Shown here: positions 24,461 to 33,848 of the stretch, in pieces
Numbering within the stretch: the stretch's first letter is position 1
Layout: each line of letters begins with the position of its first letter
Source: JAHBTB01 sp964451255
GTDB taxonomy: Bacteria; Armatimonadota; Fimbriimonadia; Fimbriimonadales; Fimbriimonadaceae
Assembly (NCBI GenBank): GCA_964451255.1
Contig: CAYVHL010000001.1
Location: forward strand, 434,001 to 498,000
Length of the DNA: 64,000 bases
Reading direction: 5' to 3'
Translations under genes and position numbers: made by a program
Notes under the pieces: model-generated
What the model saw: only the letters and a program-made list of their open reading frames with translations
Database searches by the model: none
Told to the model about the DNA's origin: nothing

Positions 24461-25219
24461 ATGGCGAAGAAGACCGAACTGGCGGCTGACCGTGCCGTGG
24501 TCGGCCCGTTAGGCGTCACATTGCCGCCCGAGATCCTCATCGAGTGCGACGCCTTTCAAGGTTCGCTCGGCGCCCTGTTCCTATGCGTCCACGAGCGCAA
24601 GATCGATCTGCTCGACGTGCCGATCGCCCCGATCTGCGAGGCCTACTACCAGTACGTCTTGGCGACGACCGACGGCGACTTGGAGAGGTCGGCTGTCGCC
24701 CTCGCCGCCCTTGCCTACCTCATCGAGCGTAAAGCCTGGGCTCTCATCCCGGTTGAAGAAGAGGAACCTGACGACGACGCGCTCGCTATCGCGACCGAGC
24801 CCTACGCCCACCTTTTTGAACCCGCGGTGCGTTCCCTGCTCGAACGGAGGGAAGACCGTGAGAGGCTCTTCTTCAGATGGTCGGAAAGCATCGCGTATCC
24901 ATACGAGCTTCCCTTTGACACGACCGACGTCCAGGTCGGCGACTTGGCCGGTGTGCTCGAACGCCTGATGGCCCGAGCAAAACCAGACACCATACAACCT
25001 CTCGGTAAGCCCCGTCGGTCGCTAGCCGAACAAATGGTCGTCGTCTTGAAGGCGCTTCCAATGGCGTTCGCTTCGCTCGACACCATTGTCATCGGCGAGT
25101 TCACCCGGAGCGAAGTCGTCTGGTGGTTCCTTGCCCTCCTCGAGCTCATCCGCCTTGGCCAAGCCAGGGTCAGGGTGACGGAATTGGACGTCCTCTTCGC
25201 CAGGGGGGCTGAGTCTTGA
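24461..25219 (+). CDS. scpA: Segregation and condensation protein A
   Basis: ScpA is the kleisin of the bacterial SMC-ScpAB condensin. The 252 residues from the ATG at 24461 have the N-terminal SMC-neck-binding region FQGSLGALFLCVHERKIDLLDVPIAPI (split at about 36-62), where the family has DGPLDLLL-I-I-DIYDIPI. An acidic middle follows, then a winged-helix C-terminus (MVVVLKALPMAFASLDTI). In-frame starts at 24437 and 24446 are alternatives. Its identity is secured by the overlapping scpB. Confidence 0.88.
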   Translation: MAKKTELAADRAVVGPLGVTLPPEILIECDAFQGSLGALFLCVHERKIDLLDVPIAPICEAYYQYVLATTDGDLERSAVALAALAYLIERKAWALIPVEEEEPDDDALAIATEPYAHLFEPAVRSLLERREDRERLFFRWSESIAYPYELPFDTTDVQVGDLAGVLERLMARAKPDTIQPLGKPRRSLAEQMVVVLKALPMAFASLDTIVIGEFTRSEVVWWFLALLELIRLGQARVRVTELDVLFARGAES

Positions 25220-25791
25220 GCGTCATGAAGGCGTTGGAGGCCCTTCTCTTCGTGGCAGAGAGCCCGGTGACCGCCGAGGAACTCGCTTCGGTCATCGGCG
25301 TCCCAGTGTTCGAGGTCGAGGACTCCTTGGAGAAGTTTGGCGGCCGCCTCACACACAACAGTTCCCTCCAGCTTGTCAAGATCGCGGGCGGCTACCAAAT
25401 GTGCACCAAGCCCGAGTACGCCGACGTCGTCACAAAGTTCTTACAACCTCAAAAGCACAAGCTCAGCCGGAGCCTGATGGAAGTCTTGGCGATCGTCGCC
25501 TACCGCCAGCCCGTGACCGCCGCCGAGATCGACGCCGTGCGGGGCGTCCAAAGCGACTACGGCCTACGACAACTTGTGGACAAGCGCCTCTTGTGCGAGC
25601 ACGGGCGCAAGGCCGCTCCCGGAAGACCCGTCCTTTATGGGACGACCCAGCAGTTCCTCCACGTCTTTAATTTGGAAAGCCTGGCCGACCTGCCCGACCT
25701 CGGGTTTGGGCACGCCGTCCTAGACGCTGTCGGCACCCATCTTCCACCAGACCAACCTGCGTTGCCCATCGCCGAGGAGCAGAGCGTTTGA
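25216..25791 (+). CDS. scpB: Segregation and condensation protein B
   Basis: ScpB dimers bind ScpA in the condensin complex. The 191 residues contain the two winged-helix domains: ALEALLFVAESPVTAEELA at the start, and SRSLMEVLAIVAYRQPVTAAEIDAVRGV in the second (split at about 87-115), then GRKAAPGRPVLYGTT. The TTG start at 25216 overlaps the scpA stop and has a G-run 8 nt upstream. An ATG at 25225 is the alternative. Confidence 0.93.
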   Translation: MSVMKALEALLFVAESPVTAEELASVIGVPVFEVEDSLEKFGGRLTHNSSLQLVKIAGGYQMCTKPEYADVVTKFLQPQKHKLSRSLMEVLAIVAYRQPVTAAEIDAVRGVQSDYGLRQLVDKRLLCEHGRKAAPGRPVLYGTTQQFLHVFNLESLADLPDLGFGHAVLDAVGTHLPPDQPALPIAEEQSV

Positions 25792-26990
25792 AGTACTTGG
25801 CCGTCGCCTTCGCCCTTGCGCTTGCCACATCGGCCTGGCCCGGAGAGGACGTCAAGGCTCAGGCGAAGAGCCCGGACGAGACCTCGGCGCTGTCCGCCGT
25901 CGTGATGGACGCCAAGACCCACCGCGTCCTTTGGAGCCGCGAACCCGACGCCAAGCGCTACCCTGCCAGCACGACCAAGATCATGACCGGTCTCCTGGCT
26001 TCCGAAAAGACAAGTCCGTACGAGATCGTCACCGCGCCCGATGGCATCGAGCAAGTCGGGGAGTCGAGCATGCACCTCAAGTCAGGCGAATCTCTGACTG
26101 CCCAGGACATGCTCTACGGCATGATGCTGCGGAGCGCCAACGACGCCTGCGTCGCCATGGCCGACCACATCAGTGGTTCCGTTCCGGCGTTTGCCGATTT
26201 GATGAATTCTAGAGCGAAGCAACTTGGATGTACTGGCACCCACTTCGTCAATCCGAACGGACTCCACGACCCGGAGCATTACACGACCGCCCACGACCTG
26301 GCACTGATCGCGTGTGCTGCGCTGGAAAACCCTCGCTTGGCGGAGATCATCCGCACCCGAAGGCATCGCGTGACCCGCTCAACTGACTCGAAAGATTTGA
26401 CAATGACAAGCCGGAACAAACTCCTGACTCAAGACCCAGAGTGCATCGGCGTCAAGACCGGCTGGACAATCCCGGCGGGCAAGTGCTTCGTCGGCGCCTT
26501 TGACCTCCACGGCCGAACCGTCGTCACGGTGGTGATGGACTCCAAGAACTGGGAAGGAGACACGGAAGCCCTCTCTCAGTGGGCCGACACGAGCGTCGTC
26601 GACAAAGTCGCCGCCCGAAAGGGCCAGAGTCTTGGCATGGCCAGGGTCCTCGGTGGGACCTCGCAGGAAGTCGCCCTCGAGGCCGCGAAGGAATGCACCG
26701 TTCCTTGGGTCGCAGCGGCGTCCTTTGCTGTCATCCCGGGCCCTGTGCCACCTCCGGTGAAAGCGCCGGTGAAAGCAGGGCAACCGGTCGGCAAGGTCAC
26801 GTTGAAGCTCTCTGACGGGTCGACGGTCTCCGTCGACGTCGTGGCCGCTTCCGACGTCCCTGCCAAACCTCCGATGGCGAACGCGATGAACCCGCTGACC
26901 CTAGTGGTCGGTGGTGGACTGGTCGGGGCGTGGGCGGTCATGCGGCGACGCAGGGGGAGGAGGCCCCAAACCCCATATGGCTGGCGATGA
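25788..26990 (+). CDS. Serine-type D-alanyl-D-alanine carboxypeptidase (DacF/PBP5-like)
   Basis: The enzyme trims the terminal D-Ala of peptidoglycan stem peptides in the periplasm. The 400 residues have a signal peptide, the SxxK box STTK (S61-K64), SAN at 116-118 and KTG at 223-225 (GVKTGWT), all intact. After the catalytic domain comes a Pro/Val-rich linker and a C-terminal membrane segment (NPLTLVVGGGLVGAWAVM) followed by RRRRGRR, which would anchor it. The TTG start overlaps the scpB stop (TTGA). Confidence 0.93.
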   Translation: MKYLAVAFALALATSAWPGEDVKAQAKSPDETSALSAVVMDAKTHRVLWSREPDAKRYPASTTKIMTGLLASEKTSPYEIVTAPDGIEQVGESSMHLKSGESLTAQDMLYGMMLRSANDACVAMADHISGSVPAFADLMNSRAKQLGCTGTHFVNPNGLHDPEHYTTAHDLALIACAALENPRLAEIIRTRRHRVTRSTDSKDLTMTSRNKLLTQDPECIGVKTGWTIPAGKCFVGAFDLHGRTVVTVVMDSKNWEGDTEALSQWADTSVVDKVAARKGQSLGMARVLGGTSQEVALEAAKECTVPWVAAASFAVIPGPVPPPVKAPVKAGQPVGKVTLKLSDGSTVSVDVVAASDVPAKPPMANAMNPLTLVVGGGLVGAWAVMRRRRGRRPQTPYGWR

Positions 26991-26991
26991 C

Positions 26992-27714
26992 ATGCGCCTC
27001 CATCGCTACCTGGCCCATGCGGGCGTCGCGAGCAGGAGGAAGTCGGAGGAACTGATCCTGGCGGGCCAAGTGACCGTCAACGGACAAGCTGTCGTGACGC
27101 TCGGCACCAAGGTCGGCCCTGGGGACGTCGTCGCCGTCGACGGCGAGGTCGTTCGCCCGGCTCGACTGACCTACCTTCTCTTGAACAAGCCACCCGGCTA
27201 CGTGACCACCTTGGACGACCCGCAGGGCCGTCGCACGGTCATGGCCCTGATCCCCGACGTGGGCGCACCCGTCAAGCCAGTCGGCCGCCTGGACATGGAC
27301 ACCGAGGGCCTGCTCGTCCTGACCAACGACGGCGACCTCGCGGCCCGTCTCACCCACGCCCGGTACGGCGTCGAAAAGGAGTACCTCGCCACAGTGCAGG
27401 GGCAACCTACCGAACGTGATCTGGAGCGGCTCCGGTCCGGGCTCTTCGTCGAGGGCCACAAGACGGCACCGGCTCTCGTTGAAGTCGTCTCGCCCATCAA
27501 CCAGGCCGGGACGTCGCTTGTCTCGCTTGTCATCCACGAGGGCCGAAAGAGGCAGGTCAGACTCATGCTCGCTGCCGTCGGCTGCCCGGTCGTCAAGCTT
27601 GTCCGCGTCCGCATCGCCCACCTTGTCCAAAAGGGGATGAAACCGGGCGAGTGCCGCGTGCTGCACCAAAAGGACGCCCAACGTCTCCGGGCCCTGGTCG
27701 GCCTCGAACGGTAA
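26992..27714 (+). CDS. rluB: Pseudouridine synthase, RluB/RsuA type
   Basis: The enzyme isomerises a uridine of 23S rRNA. The 240 residues have an N-terminal S4 domain (MRLHRYLAHAGVASRRKSE) and the catalytic core with LLNKPPGYVTT and GRLDMDTEGLLVLTNDG; the catalytic aspartate is D101. Near the C-terminus is IHEGRKRQVRLMLAAVG, typical of RluB. The ATG at 26992 follows the carboxypeptidase stop by one base; an in-frame ATG at 26977 is the alternative. The gene order scpA-scpB-dac-rluB resembles that of many bacteria. Confidence 0.93.
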   Translation: MRLHRYLAHAGVASRRKSEELILAGQVTVNGQAVVTLGTKVGPGDVVAVDGEVVRPARLTYLLLNKPPGYVTTLDDPQGRRTVMALIPDVGAPVKPVGRLDMDTEGLLVLTNDGDLAARLTHARYGVEKEYLATVQGQPTERDLERLRSGLFVEGHKTAPALVEVVSPINQAGTSLVSLVIHEGRKRQVRLMLAAVGCPVVKLVRVRIAHLVQKGMKPGECRVLHQKDAQRLRALVGLER

Positions 27715-27724
27715 CCTGCGGCCT

Positions 27725-29893
27725 ATGCCGAACCGGTTGGCACGGGCCACCTCTCTCTACCTGCGGCAACACGCTGACAACCCGGTCGATTGGTTCGAGT
27801 GGGGTGATGAGGCCTTCTCACGGGCCAAGGCCGAGGACAAACCGCTCTTCATCAGCGTCGGCTACAGCTCCTGCCATTGGTGCCACGTCATGGCCCATGA
27901 ATCGTTCGAGAGTGATCCGGTCGCCAATGCTCTGAACGCGTCGTTCGTCTCCGTGAAAGTCGACCGTGAGGAGCGACCGGACGTCGATGACGTCCTGATG
28001 GCTGCCGTGCAAATGGCTAACGGCCACGGCGGTTGGCCAATGACCGTCTTCATGACCCCGGATATGGAGCCGTTCTTCACGGGCACGTACTTCCCCTCCG
28101 TCAGCCGCGAAGGCATGCCCAGCTTTCTAAGCGTCGTGACAAACCTGGCGCAAGCCTGGAAGGAGCAAAGGTCTGAGGTGGTCACGGCTGCGAGGGAGTT
28201 CGCAGAGGCCATCCGTCGTGCCGGCGGTCGGGCCATGTCCGGCTCTAAGACCCGCTTTGGCGTCGAACTCTTGGACGACGCGGTCACGGCATTGTGGGCG
28301 AACTTCGATCGCGACTTCGGCGGTTTCGGCGGCGCACCAAAGTTCCCGCCGCACACGGCGGTCAGCTTCCTGCTGGACTATGCGGCGCTCCGCCATAACT
28401 TAGGAGAAGCGGATGCTTTGGTTACCAAAGCGTCTACGATGGCACTTGCCACGTTGCTCGCCATGTCACGTGGCGGGCTGTACGACCATGTCGGAGGAGG
28501 CTTTCACCGGTATTCAACCGACGCCCACTGGCTGCTTCCACATTTCGAGAAGATGCTCTCAGACAATGTCCTCGCTGTCTCGAACCTGTCAAAGGCGGTC
28601 GCCATCATGGACCCCGGCGAACCACGCGACGAGCTGTCCCGCGCGCTCGACGGCACTCTGACCTGGCTCGACTCGGAAATGGCCTCGCCGCACGGCCCCT
28701 ATTACTCCTCGGTCGATGCTGACTCGGAGGAGGGGGAGGGAGCCTTTTACGTCTGGACACATGACGAGATCCGGGAAACGCTAACAGACCGGGCCGACGA
28801 GTTCTGCCAGGTGTTCTCCGTACAAGTCGACGGCAACTTCATCGACGAGGCAAGCCAGCACCCGACCGGCAAGAGCGTGCTTTATCGTTCGGAAACCACA
28901 CCGATGGCGCAAGAACTCGCACGACTTCGTAGCGTGAGGGAAAGTCGTCCAAGACCGACAACGGACACGAAGTGTCTCCTGAGTTGGAATGGACTCGCCA
29001 TCTCCGCCTTGGTCGCATCCGGCATGATTGCTTCGGCGGCCCGCAACGCCACCACATGGTGCGAAGCCAATGCAGATGGTCTACCCCACCACATGGCAGT
29101 CGACATAGCGGAAGGGCAAGCGTTTCTTGAGGACTACGCTTACTTTATCGACGCCCTTCTGGATCTCTACGAAGAGACGCATGACACCAACTGGTTATGT
29201 ATCGCAGAGACGCTGACCGACGAGGCCATGGCAAAGTTTGCCGACAGTCAAGGCGGTTTTTGGACGTCCTCCCTCCAACATCAGACCCCTATCGCCCGCA
29301 TGAAGTCAGTGTTGGACACGGCCGTGCCCAGCGGCAACTCGATCATGCTGCGGGTTCTCAGACGCCTCGGCCGTACTACAGAATATGAGTTTCATTTCCA
29401 CCAAACGGTCGGGTGGGCCGAGCGTGCGCCGACTGCGTGCGAGTCGCTCCTTCGTGAACATCTCTATCATCTCCTTAGCCAACCAGACGGTCAGGTTCCG
29501 CAAATTGATGTGGCTAAACCCGGCGAAGCCATCCTGTATCTCACAGACTATGAGGTAGGTGCAGACGCAAAGGGCAACGGCGAGACCACATTAGTGATAG
29601 ACCTGCCTGATGGATACCACATCAACTCGCACGAACCCCCAGCCAAATGGTTGGTTCCGACCACCGTCTCGGTCGAAGGTGTGCTGGGTGAGGCAGGGTT
29701 TCCTGACGAGCCCAGCGGAATCTACTCTGGTCGCATCGGGCTGCCGCTCAAGCTGTTCGCCAGCGCAGGCACCCACGAGTTCGTTCTTTCGGTGACCTAT
29801 CAAATGTGCGACGACACAAGGTGCCTGGCGCCAGAGACCAAGACGCTGACGGGACTCTTGATCGTCCCTGCCCCGAACCCGCCAGTAAACTGA
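27725..29893 (+). CDS. YyaL/DUF255 thioredoxin-fold protein fused to a DsbD-alpha-like C-terminal domain
   Basis: The 722 residues begin as a canonical YyaL/SSP411-type protein: NPVDWFEWGDEAF, the thioredoxin-like YSSCHWCHVM (C50, C53), KVDREERPDVD and GGWPMTVFMTP. Next comes an alpha/alpha barrel with FGGFGGAPKFP, GGLYDHVGGGFHRYS and PHFEKML, up to about residue 570. The last 120 residues (about 601-722) do not resemble the usual YyaL end. They look like the N-terminal DsbD immunoglobulin-like domain: YHINSHEP, then VTYQMCDDTRCLAPE with C695 and C700. No signal peptide is visible, which is odd for a DsbD-type domain. Function unknown; a redox role is plausible. Confidence 0.85.
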   Translation: MPNRLARATSLYLRQHADNPVDWFEWGDEAFSRAKAEDKPLFISVGYSSCHWCHVMAHESFESDPVANALNASFVSVKVDREERPDVDDVLMAAVQMANGHGGWPMTVFMTPDMEPFFTGTYFPSVSREGMPSFLSVVTNLAQAWKEQRSEVVTAAREFAEAIRRAGGRAMSGSKTRFGVELLDDAVTALWANFDRDFGGFGGAPKFPPHTAVSFLLDYAALRHNLGEADALVTKASTMALATLLAMSRGGLYDHVGGGFHRYSTDAHWLLPHFEKMLSDNVLAVSNLSKAVAIMDPGEPRDELSRALDGTLTWLDSEMASPHGPYYSSVDADSEEGEGAFYVWTHDEIRETLTDRADEFCQVFSVQVDGNFIDEASQHPTGKSVLYRSETTPMAQELARLRSVRESRPRPTTDTKCLLSWNGLAISALVASGMIASAARNATTWCEANADGLPHHMAVDIAEGQAFLEDYAYFIDALLDLYEETHDTNWLCIAETLTDEAMAKFADSQGGFWTSSLQHQTPIARMKSVLDTAVPSGNSIMLRVLRRLGRTTEYEFHFHQTVGWAERAPTACESLLREHLYHLLSQPDGQVPQIDVAKPGEAILYLTDYEVGADAKGNGETTLVIDLPDGYHINSHEPPAKWLVPTTVSVEGVLGEAGFPDEPSGIYSGRIGLPLKLFASAGTHEFVLSVTYQMCDDTRCLAPETKTLTGLLIVPAPNPPVN

Positions 29894-29899
29894 CTTTCC

Positions 29900-31105
29900 A
29901 TGAAAGTCTTGGTCGCCGACAAGCTCGAAAAGTCCGGTCTGGACGGCCTTGCCGCCATCGGATGCGAGGTTGATTCCCAACCGGATCTCAACGGCGACGC
30001 CTTGAGGCAGGCTGTCGCCGACTCGGGTTGCGACGTCCTCATCGTCCGGTCCACCAAGGTCCCCGCCGAGGCCATCGAAGCGGGAAAACTAAGCCTGATC
30101 GTCCGCGCTGGGGCCGGTTACAACAATATCGACGTCGACGCCGCGAGTAAACACGGAGTCTACGTCGCCAACTGCCCAGGCAAGAACAGTATCGCCGTCG
30201 CCGAACTCGCCTTCGGATTGATGATCGCGTGTGACCGGAGCATCCCAGACGGCGTCGCCGAGCTCCGCGCCGGACATTGGGACAAGAAGAGGTTCAGCAA
30301 GGCGAGGGGGCTCAGCGGTCTGACCCTCGGCCTGGTAGGTATGGGCATGATCGCCCAGGCGATGATCCCGAGGGCCAAGGCATTCGGCATGACCGTCATC
30401 GCCTACAGCCGGTGGATGACGCCTGAGGCCGCCGCCGCCCTGAACATCGCCAGGGCTGAGGATCTGAACGACCTCGCCCGCCAAGCAGACGTCGTCTCGC
30501 TCCACGTCGCCCTCAGCTCGATCACGAAAGGCATGGTGGACGACAAGTTCTTGTCGACCCTGAGGGACGGGTCGATCCTCATCAACACGAGCCGCGCCGA
30601 GGTGATCGACCAGGCGGCCCTGCTCAAGCACACGTCCAGCGGCAGGCTCAAGGCTGGCCTCGACGTTTTTGAAGGTGAACCGGCAGAGGCCCAAGGTTCG
30701 TACGACGGTCCGCTCAGAGAGGCCAAGAACGTCTACTGCACCCATCATATCGGGGCGAGCACCGAGCAAGCCCAGGAGGCGGTCGCCGCCGAGACGGTCA
30801 GGATCGTCGCCGACTACAAAGCGACCGGCGTGGTACCAAACGTGATCAACATCACCAAGGGTGAGGTCGCCACCCACCTCTTGGTCGTGCGCCACCAAGA
30901 CAAGGTCGGGGTGCTCGCCCACGTGCTCAACGTCCTTAAGGATGAAGGGGTCAACGTGCAAGAGATGGAGAACATCGTGCTTGGCGGCGCCCAGTCTGCC
31001 ATCGCCCAAGTCGGCCTTGACAAGGAACCGAGCCCTCACGGGCTCACCGCGATCAAGACCCACCCGTGGGTTTTCGACGCCAGCGTCCTGCCGATCACCC
31101 AGTGA
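29900..31105 (+). CDS. serA: D-3-phosphoglycerate dehydrogenase with ACT domain
   Basis: SerA catalyses the first step of serine synthesis. The 401 residues contain the catalytic and NAD-binding domains: IVRAGAGYNNIDVDAAS, GLTLGLVGMGMIAQAMI (NAD Rossmann), SLHVALSSITKGMVDD, LINTSRAEVIDQAAL, and the catalytic His in CTHHIGASTEQAQ. A C-terminal ACT domain (about 325-401) begins LLVVRHQDKVGVLAHVLN and is likely serine-responsive. GMGMIAQ departs slightly from the usual GxGxIG. It lies 6 bp after the YyaL-like gene. Confidence 0.93.
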   Translation: MKVLVADKLEKSGLDGLAAIGCEVDSQPDLNGDALRQAVADSGCDVLIVRSTKVPAEAIEAGKLSLIVRAGAGYNNIDVDAASKHGVYVANCPGKNSIAVAELAFGLMIACDRSIPDGVAELRAGHWDKKRFSKARGLSGLTLGLVGMGMIAQAMIPRAKAFGMTVIAYSRWMTPEAAAALNIARAEDLNDLARQADVVSLHVALSSITKGMVDDKFLSTLRDGSILINTSRAEVIDQAALLKHTSSGRLKAGLDVFEGEPAEAQGSYDGPLREAKNVYCTHHIGASTEQAQEAVAAETVRIVADYKATGVVPNVINITKGEVATHLLVVRHQDKVGVLAHVLNVLKDEGVNVQEMENIVLGGAQSAIAQVGLDKEPSPHGLTAIKTHPWVFDASVLPITQ

Positions 31106-31109
31106 CGGG

Positions 31110-32264
31110 TCAGTCGTCGGGATAGACGTACCGCCGAGGGACCCTGGCGGTAACGCTCGTCAGGATCTCGTGGACGTTGGTTCCGGCGCGCTTGGCTTGG
31201 TCGGCTGCGCTCACGTTGGGCCCGATGAGCTCCACGACTGAACCGATCTCCAGACCCGGGACGCCGGTGGCGTCGATCAGCAACTGGTCCATGCAGACCA
31301 ATCCGACGACGGGGGCCAGGGTGCCGCCTACCGCTACCACGCCCTTGTTGCTCAGCGACCGGATGAAACCGTCCCCATATCCCACGCAGACGGTCGCCAC
31401 CACGGTCTGTGCCTTGGATGTATAGGTTCCGGCGTAGCCGACGTGGGATCCGGCCGGGACCATCCGCAAGCTGGTGACGCGGGCAAACCAGGACAGCGCA
31501 GGCTTGACCCCGCCGTTTGTGAGTCCGTAGGGGTCTACTCCGTAGGCAAGGACTCCGATCCGGACGAGGGTCCCTCTGCTGGCGGGGTACTTGACCGCCG
31601 CTCCGCTGTTCGCCAGGTGGATCTGCTCAAACTTCACCGAGCGCGCCCGGCACTCCTTCAACGCCTGCTCGAACACCCATAGCTGCTTCGCCGTGGCCTG
31701 TTCGTCCCCTGAACTGTCGCTAAAGTGTTGAGCGAGGCCAACCAGCTTTGTATGGCCGAATCCGACGATCTCATGGGCGATGTTCGCCGCATCCTTTGGA
31801 GCGCACCCGAACCTGTGGATGCCGGTATCCACCTTCAGGTGGAGCCTCGCCTCCCTTGACTGCTTGCCCGCGGCCGCGTCCATCACCTTGGCCATGACGA
31901 CGTTTTCGACGAATACTTCTAACCCGTAGAAAACTGCCTGCTCGCATTCCACCGGGAGGATCGGCGACATCACCATGACCGGGACTTCAACCCCCGATTC
32001 GCGAAGGCTGACTCCCTCTTGGACTGTCGCGACCGCGATGGCGTCCGCCCCATTGACCGCGGCGTAACGGCAGACCGGCAAGAGCCCGTGGCCATAGGCG
32101 TCTGCCTTGGCGACCAAGGCGACCTTTGCCGGGTTCGGGCCAAGCTGACCACGTACGTGGGCCAGATTGTCGCGGATACTCCGCATATCCACGACCGCCC
32201 AAGTGCGCGGGTACGGATCCACACTCCTATTTTGGCTTCTTTCTAGAGAAAATGACACTTGCAC
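31110..32264 (-). CDS. alr: Alanine racemase
   Basis: Alr supplies D-alanine for peptidoglycan. The 384 residues have the PLP lysine K53 in VAKADAYGHG, the catalytic tyrosine Y277 in HVGYAGTY, GIHRFGC for phosphate binding, and ATVCVGYGDGF and GLVCMDQLLID near the end. The GTG start at 32264 has AGGG at a suitable distance; a GTG at 32222 with AGGAG is an alternative and gives a more typical N-terminus. It is divergent from the TetR gene with only 37 bp between starts. Confidence 0.94.
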   Translation of the reverse strand: MQVSFSLERSQNRSVDPYPRTWAVVDMRSIRDNLAHVRGQLGPNPAKVALVAKADAYGHGLLPVCRYAAVNGADAIAVATVQEGVSLRESGVEVPVMVMSPILPVECEQAVFYGLEVFVENVVMAKVMDAAAGKQSREARLHLKVDTGIHRFGCAPKDAANIAHEIVGFGHTKLVGLAQHFSDSSGDEQATAKQLWVFEQALKECRARSVKFEQIHLANSGAAVKYPASRGTLVRIGVLAYGVDPYGLTNGGVKPALSWFARVTSLRMVPAGSHVGYAGTYTSKAQTVVATVCVGYGDGFIRSLSNKGVVAVGGTLAPVVGLVCMDQLLIDATGVPGLEIGSVVELIGPNVSAADQAKRAGTNVHEILTSVTARVPRRYVYPDD

Positions 32265-32301
32265 CCTGACGGATTGCCCACCACGAGGTTAAAATGGAAA
32301 T

Positions 32302-32853
32302 ATGAAGACGCGCAGACCGGACATTTTGAAGGCCGCGTACGACCTGATGGGGATCCAAGGATTGGAATCCCTCACCCACCGAAACGTCGCCGCTGAGTTG
32401 GGAATCAACCACGCGACCGTCCACTACTACTTCCCACATCGAGCGGACCTGCTCGCAGGGGTGGCCGAGTTCGCCCTCGAACAGTTCAACCGTGATCGGG
32501 CAAAGTTTCAAACAGGAGCTGAGAAGTCCTCGGATAAGATCGAAGCAGAACTGGCCCTAGCCGAAGCTTATTGTCGCAAGAGCAGCCGGTTCGCGAAGGT
32601 CCTCGCCGGCCTCTACGTGGCGAGCATTGCGGACGCCTCACTCAGAAAGAAGCTGTCCGCCATATGGTCAGCTTGGTCAAGCCCTTTGGTTGGACTCAAC
32701 AAGACAAGCAAGATCAGAAAGGATTCGCCATTTGGTGACGGGGAGCTGCTATGTGCGACCTTTTTCGGTCTGGCGCTAGCAAACCAGATGCTCGACGGCA
32801 AGATCGGCGCCGGTGACAAACTGGACACGGTCTACAAGTCGATGCTCGGTTAG
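32302..32853 (+). CDS. TetR-family transcriptional regulator
   Basis: The 183 residues have an N-terminal helix-turn-helix (ILKAAYDLMGIQGLESLTHR then LGINHATVHYYFPHRADLL), the TetR hallmark. The helical C-terminal ligand domain has no recognisable subfamily. It is divergent from alr by 37 bp, so it could control alr and itself, although alr is not a usual TetR target. Its end overlaps the end of the convergent ABC ATPase gene by 4 bp. Confidence 0.85.
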   Translation: MKTRRPDILKAAYDLMGIQGLESLTHRNVAAELGINHATVHYYFPHRADLLAGVAEFALEQFNRDRAKFQTGAEKSSDKIEAELALAEAYCRKSSRFAKVLAGLYVASIADASLRKKLSAIWSAWSSPLVGLNKTSKIRKDSPFGDGELLCATFFGLALANQMLDGKIGAGDKLDTVYKSMLG

Positions 32854-33800
32854 CGGTCGACCGCTTGTTTAGCGTAGAGCCAACACTCCACACGCTGCGA
32901 GCCTTCCATAACCGGCGTCGGATCTTGGGAGCACGCCGTAAAGACGTGCGGGCACCTGGGGGCGAAGGAACAACCAGGCGGAAGGGACGCCAGATTGGGC
33001 GGTTGGCCCTCGATCACGTTCAACCGTTCCATCCCCACTTGCGGCACCGAGCGCAACAGTGCCTGCGTATAGGGGTGCTTTGCCGACCGTAGCACGTCTT
33101 CGGCAGGCCCAGACTCGACGACCCGGCCCGCGTAGTAGACCGCGATGTCGTCCGCCAAGCTTCCGATGACTCCGATATCGTGCGAAATCAGGATGACCGC
33201 CGTACCCGTCGCGCGTTGCATCTCCTTCAACAACTGTAGTATCTGGGCTTGGAGGGTCACATCCAAGGCCGTCGTGGGCTCGTCAGCTACTAAAACCTTG
33301 GGAGTCGACGCGAACGCGATCGCGATCACCACGCGCTGACGCTGTCCGCCGCTCATTTGGTGCGGGTACTTGTCCGCCGATTCGGCCGGCGCCGGAACCC
33401 CGACTTTGCCCAGCATCTCGATCGCCTTGTCCCAGGCGGCGGCTCGCGAAAGGCCATGGTGGAGTCTGAACACCTCGGCGATCTGGCCGCCGACCTTCAT
33501 GACCGGGTTCAGACTGGTGAACGGGTCTTGCATGACCATCGAGACTTCCTGGCCCCTGATGTCCAGCCAGTCCTTGCGGGGCAGATAGAGGAGTTCGCGC
33601 CCGTTGAGCTTCACGCTGCCTTCGACGGCGGCACCCCTCGGCAACATGCCCATCACGGCGAGTCCCGTCATGGATTTGCCGCAACCGGACTCGCCGACCA
33701 CCCCCAGGGTCTTGCCGGAGTCAACGGAAAGGTCCACGCCCCTCAAGATGTGCACGTCTCCCACCCGTACATGCAGCCCGGAGACCTGGAGCGTCGCCAT
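32850..33800 (-). CDS. Oligopeptide/dipeptide ABC transporter ATP-binding protein (DppD/OppD type)
   Basis: The 316 residues contain the Walker A GESGCGKS, Q-loop MVMQDPFTSLNPVM, signature MSGGQRQRV, Walker B VLVADEPTTALD and switch His in LISHDIGVI. The C-terminal oligopeptide extension, with CSFAPRCPHVFTACSQ, is typical of DppD/OppD. No permease or second ATPase is adjacent. DppB/DppC-like permeases lie 26 kb downstream, and whether they belong together is unknown. Confidence 0.93.
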   Translation of the reverse strand: MATLQVSGLHVRVGDVHILRGVDLSVDSGKTLGVVGESGCGKSMTGLAVMGMLPRGAAVEGSVKLNGRELLYLPRKDWLDIRGQEVSMVMQDPFTSLNPVMKVGGQIAEVFRLHHGLSRAAAWDKAIEMLGKVGVPAPAESADKYPHQMSGGQRQRVVIAIAFASTPKVLVADEPTTALDVTLQAQILQLLKEMQRATGTAVILISHDIGVIGSLADDIAVYYAGRVVESGPAEDVLRSAKHPYTQALLRSVPQVGMERLNVIEGQPPNLASLPPGCSFAPRCPHVFTACSQDPTPVMEGSQRVECWLYAKQAVDR

Positions 33801-33848
33801 AGGGAACGATTATGGCCCCATTGTCGGCCAAGGTATCCTTTGGCGACT

